From Campylobacteraceae bacterium (lineage in GTDB: Bacteria > Campylobacterota > Campylobacteria > Campylobacterales > Sulfurospirillaceae), in contig JALVAU010000011.1 of assembly GCA_027011025.1 (NCBI GenBank), positions 1 through 14,467 on the forward strand: a DNA stretch of 14,467 nucleotides, written 5' to 3'. The position numbers were made by a program, and so were the translations under genes. Each line of letters begins with the position of its first letter. Within the stretch, counting starts at the first letter, position 1. Below are positions 6,778 through 14,467 of this stretch, piece by piece. The notes beneath the pieces are model-generated. The model was given only the letters and a program-made list of their open reading frames with translations. It did not search any database and had not been told where the DNA came from.

Positions 6778-7581
6778 ATGTCAAGAACAGTATCTCTTAT
6801 AACACTTGGACTATTTTTTGTCAGTCTCTTAAGTGGTTTTGTTATCATCTTTGCCTATCATCCCTCAGATGCATTTACTAGTGTCCAAAAGATAGAATTT
6901 CTCATCCCTTTTGGTCTTTTTTTTAGAAAACTTCACTACTTTAGCTCTGAAGCTTTTACCTTTTTTCTACTACTTCATATATTTCTTGAGCTCTCTAAAA
7001 AAAAGATATACATAAATGCCACTTCATGGAACTATTCGGTTTTGAGTTTTGCTCTAGTTATAGTGTTGATGTTTAGTGGATTTGTACTAAAAGCAGACTT
7101 AAGTGCAAATGCAGCCGCCCAAGTTGCATATAGTCTCATCAAAGATACACCTCTTTTAAAAAATCTTTTGCCTCTATTTCAAGACTCTAGTATTTTTTAC
7201 TATAAGTTCTTTATCTGGCATATACTCTTTTTACCTCTTATCCTAGGCTATGCTATATACAAGCATACAAAAACTCTACATGTAGAGGCTGTTTACTTTA
7301 GTATCGCCATTGGCTTAAGTCTGCTTATATCTATGCTATTTTCTATGCCAAAAGATATAATTTTAAGCTCTAAAGCCAAACAATTAAGTAGTCCATGGTT
7401 TTTTGAAGGAGCAGAAAATTTACTCTTAAAATCTTTCTCTGCTCTTAGCATAAATCTCATACTGATAACTCCATTTATACTACTTGTTGCATATTTTTAT
7501 ATAAAACCCAAAAATATAGCAAGAATTTTACTTTTCTCTTGGCTTTTGGCTTATAGTTATATCTCGGTATTTTTATCATGA
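6778..7581 (+). CDS. Short di-heme cytochrome b (cytochrome b6-like)
   Basis: This 267-residue membrane protein has about seven hydrophobic helices. Two His pairs fit the heme b sites of the bc1/b6f family: His53 and His67 with 13 residues between, and His148 and His163 with 14 between. After the four heme-binding helices, the C-terminal part contains PWFFEG (206-211), which may be a degenerate counterpart of the PEWY quinol-site motif, lacking its Glu in place. At 267 residues it is far shorter than full cytochrome b (about 380-420) but longer than b6 (about 215). With the Rieske protein it probably forms a quinol:cytochrome c electron-transfer module, with the multiheme proteins replacing cytochrome c1. 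The stop overlaps the next ATG (ATGA, 7578-7581). Whether it runs a real Q cycle is unknown. Confidence 0.88.
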   Translation: MSRTVSLITLGLFFVSLLSGFVIIFAYHPSDAFTSVQKIEFLIPFGLFFRKLHYFSSEAFTFFLLLHIFLELSKKKIYINATSWNYSVLSFALVIVLMFSGFVLKADLSANAAAQVAYSLIKDTPLLKNLLPLFQDSSIFYYKFFIWHILFLPLILGYAIYKHTKTLHVEAVYFSIAIGLSLLISMLFSMPKDIILSSKAKQLSSPWFFEGAENLLLKSFSALSINLILITPFILLVAYFYIKPKNIARILLFSWLLAYSYISVFLS

Positions 7582-9335
7582 AACTCAAAAATATACTCTC
7601 TCTCTTAGCTCTACTTTCGCTTTTTATTCTGGTTTTTTCTATATTTTCAAATGAGACAAAAATCCCAAAAAAGATAACAAAACCGGATCAATGCATGAGT
7701 TGCCATGCCGATATGAGCGATATAGACCATGCTCACCCTAAAGAGATATTTGGTTGTGCTTCGTGTCACGGTGGCAACAAATGGGCAACAAATAAAAAAG
7801 ATGCCCACAGAGATATGGTACTAAATCCTGCAAGATTAGAGCATGTTAGTATATTTTGCATAAAATGCCATAAAAATATAATCAAAAGGATCAGCAACTC
7901 TATGATGCAATCCCAAAGTGGAATTTTAAATGTTTTAAAATATCAATGGGGAGAGAGTAAAGAGTTAAACTCAACTGCCGGTATAGCAGATATCAGAGGC
8001 GATACAAATATCTCCTTGGCTCAAAACCACTTTAGAAAACTCTGCGCGGCTTGTCATATCAATCAAGATGAAAAAATTTTCAAAAATCAAAAAGTTGCAA
8101 GAGGCGGAGGTTGTAGCGATTGCCATAGAATTTCAAAGACAAAAGGCAACTTGCATGCTAAATTCACAACAAGAATTCCCACAAAAAACTGCCTCAAATG
8201 CCACAATCGCTCAAACCGTATTGGGCTTTCATATGAGGGTGTTTTTGAAAGTGCGGGTTACGGCACGCCCTATAAGCACGGAGATTTCACGCATAAGATG
8301 AGTGATGGCAGAAGATTTTATTATAATCTTCCTGATGACATACACCACAAAAGTGCAAACATGAGTTGTATAGATTGCCACAGCGAAAAAGGTGTGATGG
8401 GGAATGGCAAAAAACACTACCACATGGAAGAGGCCGAAGATATCAAGTGCAAAGACTGCCATAAACCCCACTTTAAAAAAGCAAATACTCTTGCCCTTAC
8501 GCTAGCCGATACAAACGAAAAAGTACCTGAGCCAAAAATCATAGCCTATACTAAAAAATTCAACTCACCGCTATACAATATACAAAAAGATGGAAATAGA
8601 ACTGATTTTTATAGAAAAATTGATGGTAAAAAGTTTAATTTACCCAAAATGAGTGATAAACCATATCATACTTTAGCAATTCACAAAAGGCTAGATTGCT
8701 CGGCATGCCACTCTTTGTGGGCTCCTAGTTGTTATGGTTGTCATGAAGTATATTTTGAAAACGGAAAACAGTTTGATTGGGTGAAAAGAAAAAATACAAA
8801 AGGGCAATGGCAGGAACTAAGAAGCTTTTTGAGGTTTGAGAATCCAAGCTTAGGCATAGGATACAATAAAAAGATCATGCCTTTTGCACCGGGGTGTCAG
8901 GTAATCGGCACTATTTTTAAAGACAAAAAGGTGGAGAAATTTCACTCAATGGCGATGGCGGGCTGGGATCCCCACACTACTCAAAAAAAGAGTAGAACTT
9001 GTGTGAATTGCCATTTCAATCCTGCATCTCTTGGACTTGGGAGAGGAAATCTAGATATAAAAGACGGAAATATAACATTTAATCCGATTTATGATTCGAC
9101 AAAAAGCGGTATGCCTTTTTCATATCCTATAGATGCTTTCGTCTCAGCAAAAGGGAAGCAATTTCAAAGCACATCAAGAAAAGAGGCGAGAAGTTTCAAC
9201 AGAGTTGAGCTTCAAAAGATAGTCGGTGCATACAAGTGCATCATCTGTCACGATAGTTATAGTGACAAAATTTACAAAGACTTCAATAAATCAAAAAAAC
9301 TCTTTTATAGCGGAAAAACAACATGCTTAAAATAG
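7578..9335 (+). CDS. Membrane-anchored dodecaheme c-type cytochrome
   Basis: This 585-residue protein has an N-terminal hydrophobic helix (about 7-23) that probably anchors it, and twelve CXXCH heme sites starting at Cys 39, 60, 94, 156, 179, 205, 264, 291, 374, 385, 475 and 554. Many other His residues can serve as distal ligands. It must lie outside the cytoplasmic membrane, since c-type heme is attached there. I do not recognise a named family. From heme 4 onward it is similar in plan to the next protein, so the two seem to be paralogues: shared features include a 59-residue spacing between two hemes, PD-D/IH before CxDCH, CSxCHSxW, and PHTxxK before CxxCH. Coupled to the Rieske/cytochrome b genes, it is the best candidate for their electron partner. 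A 13-base overlap joins it to the next gene. Confidence 0.9.
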   Translation: MKLKNILSLLALLSLFILVFSIFSNETKIPKKITKPDQCMSCHADMSDIDHAHPKEIFGCASCHGGNKWATNKKDAHRDMVLNPARLEHVSIFCIKCHKNIIKRISNSMMQSQSGILNVLKYQWGESKELNSTAGIADIRGDTNISLAQNHFRKLCAACHINQDEKIFKNQKVARGGGCSDCHRISKTKGNLHAKFTTRIPTKNCLKCHNRSNRIGLSYEGVFESAGYGTPYKHGDFTHKMSDGRRFYYNLPDDIHHKSANMSCIDCHSEKGVMGNGKKHYHMEEAEDIKCKDCHKPHFKKANTLALTLADTNEKVPEPKIIAYTKKFNSPLYNIQKDGNRTDFYRKIDGKKFNLPKMSDKPYHTLAIHKRLDCSACHSLWAPSCYGCHEVYFENGKQFDWVKRKNTKGQWQELRSFLRFENPSLGIGYNKKIMPFAPGCQVIGTIFKDKKVEKFHSMAMAGWDPHTTQKKSRTCVNCHFNPASLGLGRGNLDIKDGNITFNPIYDSTKSGMPFSYPIDAFVSAKGKQFQSTSRKEARSFNRVELQKIVGAYKCIICHDSYSDKIYKDFNKSKKLFYSGKTTCLK

Positions 9336-10603
9336 TGATTTTTATATCCATACTATTTGGTTCACTGCTTGCAAAAGATTGTGCCTCATGCCATCCAAAA
9401 GATGCAAAAAACTGTCAACATAGCTTACACTACACCCTCAAAAAAGCTATCAATATCACTAGAGTCGCATGGGGCATAAAAGATAGCAATGTTACACTCC
9501 AAACTCTGCCACTGCCAAAAACAGATATAAAAAAACCAAGTGATTTGGTAGATGATTTTCTAAGAAGAAAATGTCTAAAGTGCCACCTTGGAAACAGATC
9601 AAGCGGTGAAAAAGGGATGAAAAGAGGTAAAAACTGCCTAGCATGTCACACTCCACACCAAAAAAATGGTAAATGTCAAAAAGGTAAAATAAGTATGGAC
9701 AAATGTCTTAGCTGCCACAATAAAGAGTTTGTAGGCGGAGATTTTTTAGGGCTTTTTCCAAAAGATTACGACAAGAGTTATCGCGCACCTCTAACAAAAG
9801 ACGGCAGATACCCTCCTAAAAAATATGGCATAGATTTTCACCACTTAAGCCCAGATATACACTACCAAAAAGGCATGACTTGTGTGGATTGTCACGATAA
9901 AAATGATATGCAAGGCATAAAAAAAGTAAGTTGTACCGACTGTCATAAAAATCTAAGTAAGAAAAATCATACTGCGTACCATAAAAAATTAGCTTGTAGC
10001 ACTTGCCACTCTGCGTGGAACAATAACTCTTACGAACTCTCTGTCTTTAGAGATAATACGAGTGATTATAAAAAATGGAAAAACTTAACACTCCAAGAAG
10101 ATGGTTATCTGACAAATTTCTTACGCATTGCCCTAAGAAGCAAGAAAAAAATCCCACCGAAGATGCCTGATTGGATAACTCACAAGTTTAAAGAGGGTAT
10201 TTGGTACAGTGGATACAGATACAAAAGATGGGAGAATTTTAATCTTGCCAATTCAAAAGATGGCAGAATTATGATAATCCGCCCACTTTTTCAGTATCGC
10301 ATCAGTTATAGAGACAAAAACGGTAAAATGATTTTAGATGATGCAAACAAGATAGACGGTAAAAAGATAGAAGTTTGGCTACCCTACTCTCCTCATACCA
10401 TAAGCAAAAGAGCAAAATCATGTGAGAGTTGCCATAATAATCCACTAATCATAAATCCAAAAAAAACAGGCTATGAAGTCTTAGATATGCAACTTCCAAA
10501 CAACATCATAAACGGCTCAAAACTAACAAAAAAACAGATAAAAAAGATGACTTCCAAAAGATATAAAAAGATCAGAGCCAAAATGTTGTTTGGCTCTGAT
10601 TAG
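9323..10603 (+). CDS. Exported octaheme c-type cytochrome, paralogue of the preceding one
   Basis: This 426-residue protein has a short signal peptide (MLKIVIFISILFGSLLA, cleavage likely after 17). Eight CXXCH sites start at Cys 20, 84, 105, 128, 187, 204, 225 and 367. Hemes 2-7 and 8 line up with hemes 4-9 and 11 of the upstream protein. The counterpart of its heme 10 is replaced by Asn-Asn-Asn-Ser-Tyr, and heme 12 is absent. An extra Cys-Gln-His (31-33) is not a heme site. Unlike its neighbour it seems to be released as a soluble periplasmic or surface protein. The C-terminus is lysine-rich. It probably relays electrons onward from the dodecaheme protein, to a soluble carrier or toward the outside of the cell; direction and partner are inferred. 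The start lies inside the preceding gene and is supported by the signal peptide. Confidence 0.9.
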   Translation: MLKIVIFISILFGSLLAKDCASCHPKDAKNCQHSLHYTLKKAINITRVAWGIKDSNVTLQTLPLPKTDIKKPSDLVDDFLRRKCLKCHLGNRSSGEKGMKRGKNCLACHTPHQKNGKCQKGKISMDKCLSCHNKEFVGGDFLGLFPKDYDKSYRAPLTKDGRYPPKKYGIDFHHLSPDIHYQKGMTCVDCHDKNDMQGIKKVSCTDCHKNLSKKNHTAYHKKLACSTCHSAWNNNSYELSVFRDNTSDYKKWKNLTLQEDGYLTNFLRIALRSKKKIPPKMPDWITHKFKEGIWYSGYRYKRWENFNLANSKDGRIMIIRPLFQYRISYRDKNGKMILDDANKIDGKKIEVWLPYSPHTISKRAKSCESCHNNPLIINPKKTGYEVLDMQLPNNIINGSKLTKKQIKKMTSKRYKKIRAKMLFGSD

Positions 10604-10613
10604 CCAATTTTTT
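10571..10613 (+). terminator. Hairpin terminator overlapping the end of the octaheme gene
   Basis: A perfect 12-bp inverted repeat (10571-10582 with 10589-10600) encloses a six-base loop. The stop codon TAG is at 10601-10603 and a six-T run at 10608-10613. The stem therefore lies in the last codons of the gene. The T run starts seven bases after the stem rather than directly, so termination may be incomplete, or the hairpin may mainly protect the 3' end. Confidence 0.68.
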
Positions 10614-10710
10614 CAACAAAATAGTATATCACCTCTTTTTTATTTGCCGATAAATAAAATCAACTATAAAATGAAAACTTAGATTTTACTAAATGTAGGC
10701 AAAATATAAC

Positions 10711-10806
10711 TTTTTATTATTTTATTATTATTAACTAGTAATTGTTTAAGCGATTATTAATTTTATAAATCCTAGAATATAGTAGCGTCAATGTCAAATC
10801 AAAGGA
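10711..10806 (+). promoter_or_regulatory. AT-rich gap with possible promoter for the large exported protein
   Basis: The 209 bases between 10604 and 10812 hold no convincing gene. TTATTA-type runs occupy 10711-10733. TATAGT at 10778-10783 could be a -10 element, with no good -35 upstream. AAAGGA at 10801-10806 is a fair ribosome site six bases before the ATG at 10813. Together with the hairpin just upstream, this suggests a separate transcription unit starts here. The ribosome site is fairly safe; the promoter is weak. Confidence 0.35.
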
Positions 10807-10812
10807 TAAATC

Positions 10813-13800
10813 ATGTGGGCTTTGAGATATCTGTTGGCTATTTGCCTTACTACTTTTTTTGCACTCGCTATGGACTTAACACACAGAAGCAATACTCACG
10901 AATTAAGTCTTCACACAAATAAATTTCACTCCGGTCTAAAACTAAAAACCAAAAAATCGCCGGATCTTACTATAAGATCAGTCTTTATAAAACCAAATAT
11001 AAAAACAGGAGATTCTATCGGCAAAAGGAGAGAATTATCTCTTAGTATAGCAAACATAGGAAAAGCTGATGCTCCCAAATCTATACTAAAACTTACATGC
11101 AGAGCAAGCAGTGGAGTATGTCCAAAAATTTTAAATAGCTCGACTATCTTAAGCTCTATTAAACACGGAAGAGCTCTGAAAGTATATATACCAAAAAATA
11201 CTTCAAAAGAGAGGTGGACAAAAGGTTTATACTATATAACTGCAATTATAAAACTCAAACCTGCCACAACTTTTTCAACGAATGCCCTACATCCAAAAGA
11301 GTCAAATGTACGCAACAATAAAAAACACTTCACCGTAAAAGTTAAATCAAACGGATATATAGATTTGGCGATAAGAGAGATAAAACTCTCTAAGAAAATA
11401 TGTACCCAAAAGAGAGTAAACCAAAGTGGAAAAATAAAGGTTAAAATAACAAATTTAGGCAATTTGGATGCACCTAAAAGCACTATGTGTATAAAATGCA
11501 CAAAAACCGATCAAACTATGAGTTTTACAACTACTAACTCCTCTTCCTCCTGCCCATCATATCTAAGCGGATATGCAAAAATACCCCCTGTAAAACCGGG
11601 CAAGAGCTTTGTTTTAAAATGGCCTTTAAACTCTTCTGAGATTTGGAAAAAGGGAAAATACAAACTACTTTTCAATGCGAATTGCACTATCAGGGACGGT
11701 ATCAAAGAGCATGACACTTATGATAATAACAATAAAAAGATATTCAAATTTGAAGTAAAAAGTTGCAAATCAAAACTCACTCCTATAAAACATATAGATA
11801 TAGGTAAAAAACTCACCCCTATGCCTAAAAACAAAATAATTTTTAAATCCATTTCTCCAAGTCATTGGAAACGAGGAAAAAAATATAATGTTATGGTAAG
11901 AGGAGATAGATTTAGTAAAAATATAAAATTCAAATTTAACAAAAACATCTCTGTTTTGTCTCAAATATTTTTAAGCAAAAAAGAGATTAAACTACATATT
12001 AAAGTATCACCAAATGCAAAAATCGGTAAAGCCCGTCTTTTATACAGTATTAAAAACAGCATAACAGCTAAGCAGATCAAGACAAAACTGTACGGATGGA
12101 TAGAAAAGAGTGTTGTATTTAAAAAAGTTATGCCAAAATTTAAAATCAAGCCTATCACAGCTGATTTGGTTTTTCCTATGGGGAAAATTTTGCTCGAAAA
12201 TCCCGATTTCGGATCTTTTGGTTGTGGAGGAGATGTCTATCAAGACAAAGGCATACCAAAACTTGACGACAAAACTGTCTTTAAATTTAGAGAAGAAAAT
12301 CCGGGACTTGCTGAAAACTTCCAGCTTCTCATAACCAATAAAAAAGGAGATATTCTTCTTGCTAAAAACTTAGGAAAATCAAAAGCATTTCACTCTAATC
12401 CTAGTTTTATATATAAGATTTTAGAGTTGATGAAACACCCATACAGTTATAAAAAAGCCAAAAATTCTATAGCAAAAAACATAAAAGCCAAAGGCAAAGT
12501 CGGCAATTTCCAAGAGATTCAAATGCACTCTTTGGGCAAATCTGTAAAGGTGACAAAACCAAATATTTTTCAGACAAATTCTCACTCAAATGCAAAGTTA
12601 AACCCATTAAACAAATCAAATCACAAAAGTGCCTTTCAAAATACAAGCTCATTTGAAAAATCACCAAGAGAGCGATATATAGATGAAAATCAAAAAGATA
12701 TAAATCTCTTTTGGAAGGTGATAGGCTCAAGAAGCTACAAACAAAACGGAACAACAAAAAACAGTGGTGACAAAACTAGTGGAATCAAACTTACAACCTT
12801 TATAGTGGAACAATCCCAAAGCTGGCCTCTCTCACTTGATGACTTTACAACCGGATTGACTTGTAGGGCTGACCATAAAAAAGCAGCCATAAATATTCAA
12901 AATCTAGACCTAGGCAAAGGCAAAGAGCCCGGAGTCACCGCAACAGTAAACTATACAGGCGACCATATAGAACTCTCAGGCTCATTTGATTTGAAAAAAT
13001 CACCTTGGGCGTACAGAGATTATACTTCAAATGCTGTATGGGTCGGACCTAGGAATATATTTGTCAGTTGGGGTGATGGAGTAGTTGAACCGCTGAATTT
13101 GAAAAAAGTCAAAAAAAATTATGAAATCAATGCCATGACACACCGTTACTTGAGCCAAGGCACTAGAAAAATTCGTGTTTTTATGCTTCCCGAGGACGAT
13201 ATACAACACACTAACCCTTCTAGTGTGGTCGCAGCCTATGATTTTTATGCAAATTCACAAAGTGCTTCTCTTAACACATCTTTTGGTGTAGCTGGTATTT
13301 CCAAAGATGACCCGTATTTCCAGACACTTCAGATGGGAGGTAAACTTCCGACTCCAAATATGAATATGGTTGAGATTTCAAAACATGCTTATATGATATA
13401 TTGTCATAAAATCGTCATAGACCCTAGAGCCGACCTTGTAGCTTCAGGACCTTTGCATCTTGATAGCATCTCCATTACTGATGCAAATGGGGGAAGCGGA
13501 AGCTCTAAAACAACAAATTCTAACTCAAACAAACTCTTTAGTGTCTCTAAAAACAGCTATGCTTTAACGAGCAAAACAACCCTTAAGAGTTCAAAAAAAC
13601 TCACAAAAACAAGTAGTATCAAAAACCTAAGCACTAGGAGAGTAAAATTCAAAGAGACTGCCGAATTTACAAACTGCGACTCTCTTCAAGCAAATGCGAA
13701 ACTAAGATACTATGGAAAAGGAAGTGTTCAGTTCAAATGGACACTCTACGGCTCTGGAAACTCCAAACTATCTCTTGGCGAATACTCCCAGCCTGTGGGT

Positions 13801-14467
13801 CCATCTAAGCAAAGAAAAAATCTAACTTTAGATAACTACAACACTCCTTCACCGGACTCATATAGCTATTTTCCGATTGACTCTAAAGTTTTGGAATTGG
13901 ATAAATTTAAAGTTAATCAAAAATACAAAATATTTGTAGATGCTACGGTTGATCCATTTACCGCCTCTACTCTTTCACAAAAAGAGATGTTAAACGAGAT
14001 AAAAAATTCGATACCACATGTACAGCAAATCGCTTCAAATGTTATCACAACTCACATGTTTAAAGTAGCCTTTAATACAAAAACTATAAACAATCCATAT
14101 CTTACACAGATACAAAAGAGCGGGGCAAAATTTGGAGTTTTATCTCCTTCTAAACATTTAGCAAGCGGTATGCCTATGGTTGCTAGTGTAAACCAAGCCA
14201 TATCACATGCTACGGGCATTTCGCCATCATACAAAAATGTTCCAAAGAAAAAACCATACTATGTCAAATCAAGCTCTTATGATTTTAAAGTTGTACCTCA
14301 TGCAAAAGGCAAACCTTGTAAGTTCATAATCACGACAAAATCCGGAGATAAGTTTATAGTTAAAAACATATCCAAAAGTGTCACCGAAATAAGCAAAGGT
14401 GTATATAGTGGAAGTGGAAGTATAGATATAAACTTAAATGCCGGCGATACAAGCGAAATGCTCCTAC
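10813..14467 (+). CDS. Very large exported CARDB/PKD-domain protein (3' partial)
   Basis: The frame is open from ATG 10813 to the right edge, giving at least 1218 residues. A signal peptide is clear (residues 1-19, cleavage after Ala-Leu-Ala). Residues about 49-176 and 181-318 are two related beta-rich domains resembling CARDB; both contain the turn N-(I/L)-G-x-x-DAPKS. Residues about 340-413 (ISPSHWKRGKKYNV, then a V-x-G-D-x-F turn) look like a TIG/IPT-type domain. Residues about 743-796 resemble a PKD domain, with WGDG at 753-756 and a THRYLSQGTRKIRVF segment. A Ser/Lys/Thr-rich linker lies around 895-945. The protein is basic, rich in Lys and Ser, and contains scattered Cys but no CXXCH. 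Such Ig-like arrays are typical of cell-surface or secreted proteins with structural, adhesive or carbohydrate-binding roles. No catalytic domain is seen, and I do not recognise the overall family. The C-terminus, which might show a sorting signal, is outside the window. Confidence 0.85.
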   Translation, partial: MWALRYLLAICLTTFFALAMDLTHRSNTHELSLHTNKFHSGLKLKTKKSPDLTIRSVFIKPNIKTGDSIGKRRELSLSIANIGKADAPKSILKLTCRASSGVCPKILNSSTILSSIKHGRALKVYIPKNTSKERWTKGLYYITAIIKLKPATTFSTNALHPKESNVRNNKKHFTVKVKSNGYIDLAIREIKLSKKICTQKRVNQSGKIKVKITNLGNLDAPKSTMCIKCTKTDQTMSFTTTNSSSSCPSYLSGYAKIPPVKPGKSFVLKWPLNSSEIWKKGKYKLLFNANCTIRDGIKEHDTYDNNNKKIFKFEVKSCKSKLTPIKHIDIGKKLTPMPKNKIIFKSISPSHWKRGKKYNVMVRGDRFSKNIKFKFNKNISVLSQIFLSKKEIKLHIKVSPNAKIGKARLLYSIKNSITAKQIKTKLYGWIEKSVVFKKVMPKFKIKPITADLVFPMGKILLENPDFGSFGCGGDVYQDKGIPKLDDKTVFKFREENPGLAENFQLLITNKKGDILLAKNLGKSKAFHSNPSFIYKILELMKHPYSYKKAKNSIAKNIKAKGKVGNFQEIQMHSLGKSVKVTKPNIFQTNSHSNAKLNPLNKSNHKSAFQNTSSFEKSPRERYIDENQKDINLFWKVIGSRSYKQNGTTKNSGDKTSGIKLTTFIVEQSQSWPLSLDDFTTGLTCRADHKKAAINIQNLDLGKGKEPGVTATVNYTGDHIELSGSFDLKKSPWAYRDYTSNAVWVGPRNIFVSWGDGVVEPLNLKKVKKNYEINAMTHRYLSQGTRKIRVFMLPEDDIQHTNPSSVVAAYDFYANSQSASLNTSFGVAGISKDDPYFQTLQMGGKLPTPNMNMVEISKHAYMIYCHKIVIDPRADLVASGPLHLDSISITDANGGSGSSKTTNSNSNKLFSVSKNSYALTSKTTLKSSKKLTKTSSIKNLSTRRVKFKETAEFTNCDSLQANAKLRYYGKGSVQFKWTLYGSGNSKLSLGEYSQPVGPSKQRKNLTLDNYNTPSPDSYSYFPIDSKVLELDKFKVNQKYKIFVDATVDPFTASTLSQKEMLNEIKNSIPHVQQIASNVITTHMFKVAFNTKTINNPYLTQIQKSGAKFGVLSPSKHLASGMPMVASVNQAISHATGISPSYKNVPKKKPYYVKSSSYDFKVVPHAKGKPCKFIITTKSGDKFIVKNISKSVTEISKGVYSGSGSIDINLNAGDTSEMLL

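Noticed and set aside
9413..9421. Cys-Gln-His near the N-terminus of the octaheme protein as a ninth heme site
   Set aside because: It lacks the CXXCH spacing and no upstream Cys at 11-17 residues gives a recognised long-spaced heme motif with CH.
10604..10812. Possible small RNA or riboswitch in the gap before the large gene
   Set aside because: Apart from the terminator hairpin, the gap is simple AT-rich sequence with TTATTA runs. I see no conserved aptamer or stable second hairpin.
11491..11502. CIKC in the large exported protein as a heme or metal site
   Set aside because: No His follows and no second Cys pair is near enough to suggest a metal knuckle; it is more likely a disulfide pair or free thiols.
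12110..12334. Short + strand frame, and several - strand frames, between 11232 and 14234
   Set aside because: All lie within the continuous reading frame from 10813 to the right edge, which has a signal peptide and recognisable domains; none has domain-like sequence.
1..14467. CRISPR arrays, insertion sequences, tRNA or rRNA genes
   Set aside because: No regularly spaced repeats, transposase-like frames, terminal inverted repeats or tRNA-like cloverleaf sequences were seen on either strand.

Overview
This AT-rich window has compact, mostly co-directional genes. It looks like a chromosomal segment of an anaerobic or microaerophilic sulfur-metabolising bacterium, most likely a Campylobacterota (Epsilonproteobacteria) relative of the Sulfurimonas/Sulfurovum type. 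That assignment rests on base composition, gene style and gene content; no marker gene is present. Every supported gene is on the + strand.

Layout. Bases 2-442 hold the C-terminal ATPase domain of a sensor histidine kinase that enters from outside the window. A 76-base gap follows; it carries a perfect tandem 11-bp repeat beside a possible promoter. Bases 519-10603 form one tightly packed, probably translationally coupled block of ten genes: an exported two-domain rhodanese, a TorD-type chaperone, a ten-helix NrfD-type membrane subunit, a Tat-exported PsrA/PhsA-type molybdopterin oxidoreductase, a four-cluster [4Fe-4S] subunit, a small membrane-anchored TPR-like protein, a Rieske protein, a di-heme cytochrome b, a 12-heme cytochrome c and an 8-heme cytochrome c. 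A perfect 12-bp hairpin at the end of the last gene, followed by a T run, probably terminates the unit. After a 209-base AT-rich gap, a very large exported protein (at least 1218 residues, CARDB-like and PKD-like domains) starts at 10813 and runs off the right edge.

How the genes may work together (inference). The rhodanese could bind periplasmic sulfane sulfur and pass it to the PsrA-type enzyme, which TorD helps mature. Electrons would flow between the quinone pool (NrfD subunit), the FeS subunit and PsrA. The unusual part is that the same unit also encodes a second quinone-reactive module, Rieske plus a short cytochrome b, and 20 c-type hemes in two related proteins. This suggests a composite chain joining a sulfur-compound oxidoreductase to a Rieske/cytochrome b quinol module and a multiheme relay in the periplasm or toward the cell surface. 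The direction of electron flow and the true substrate cannot be read from the sequence.
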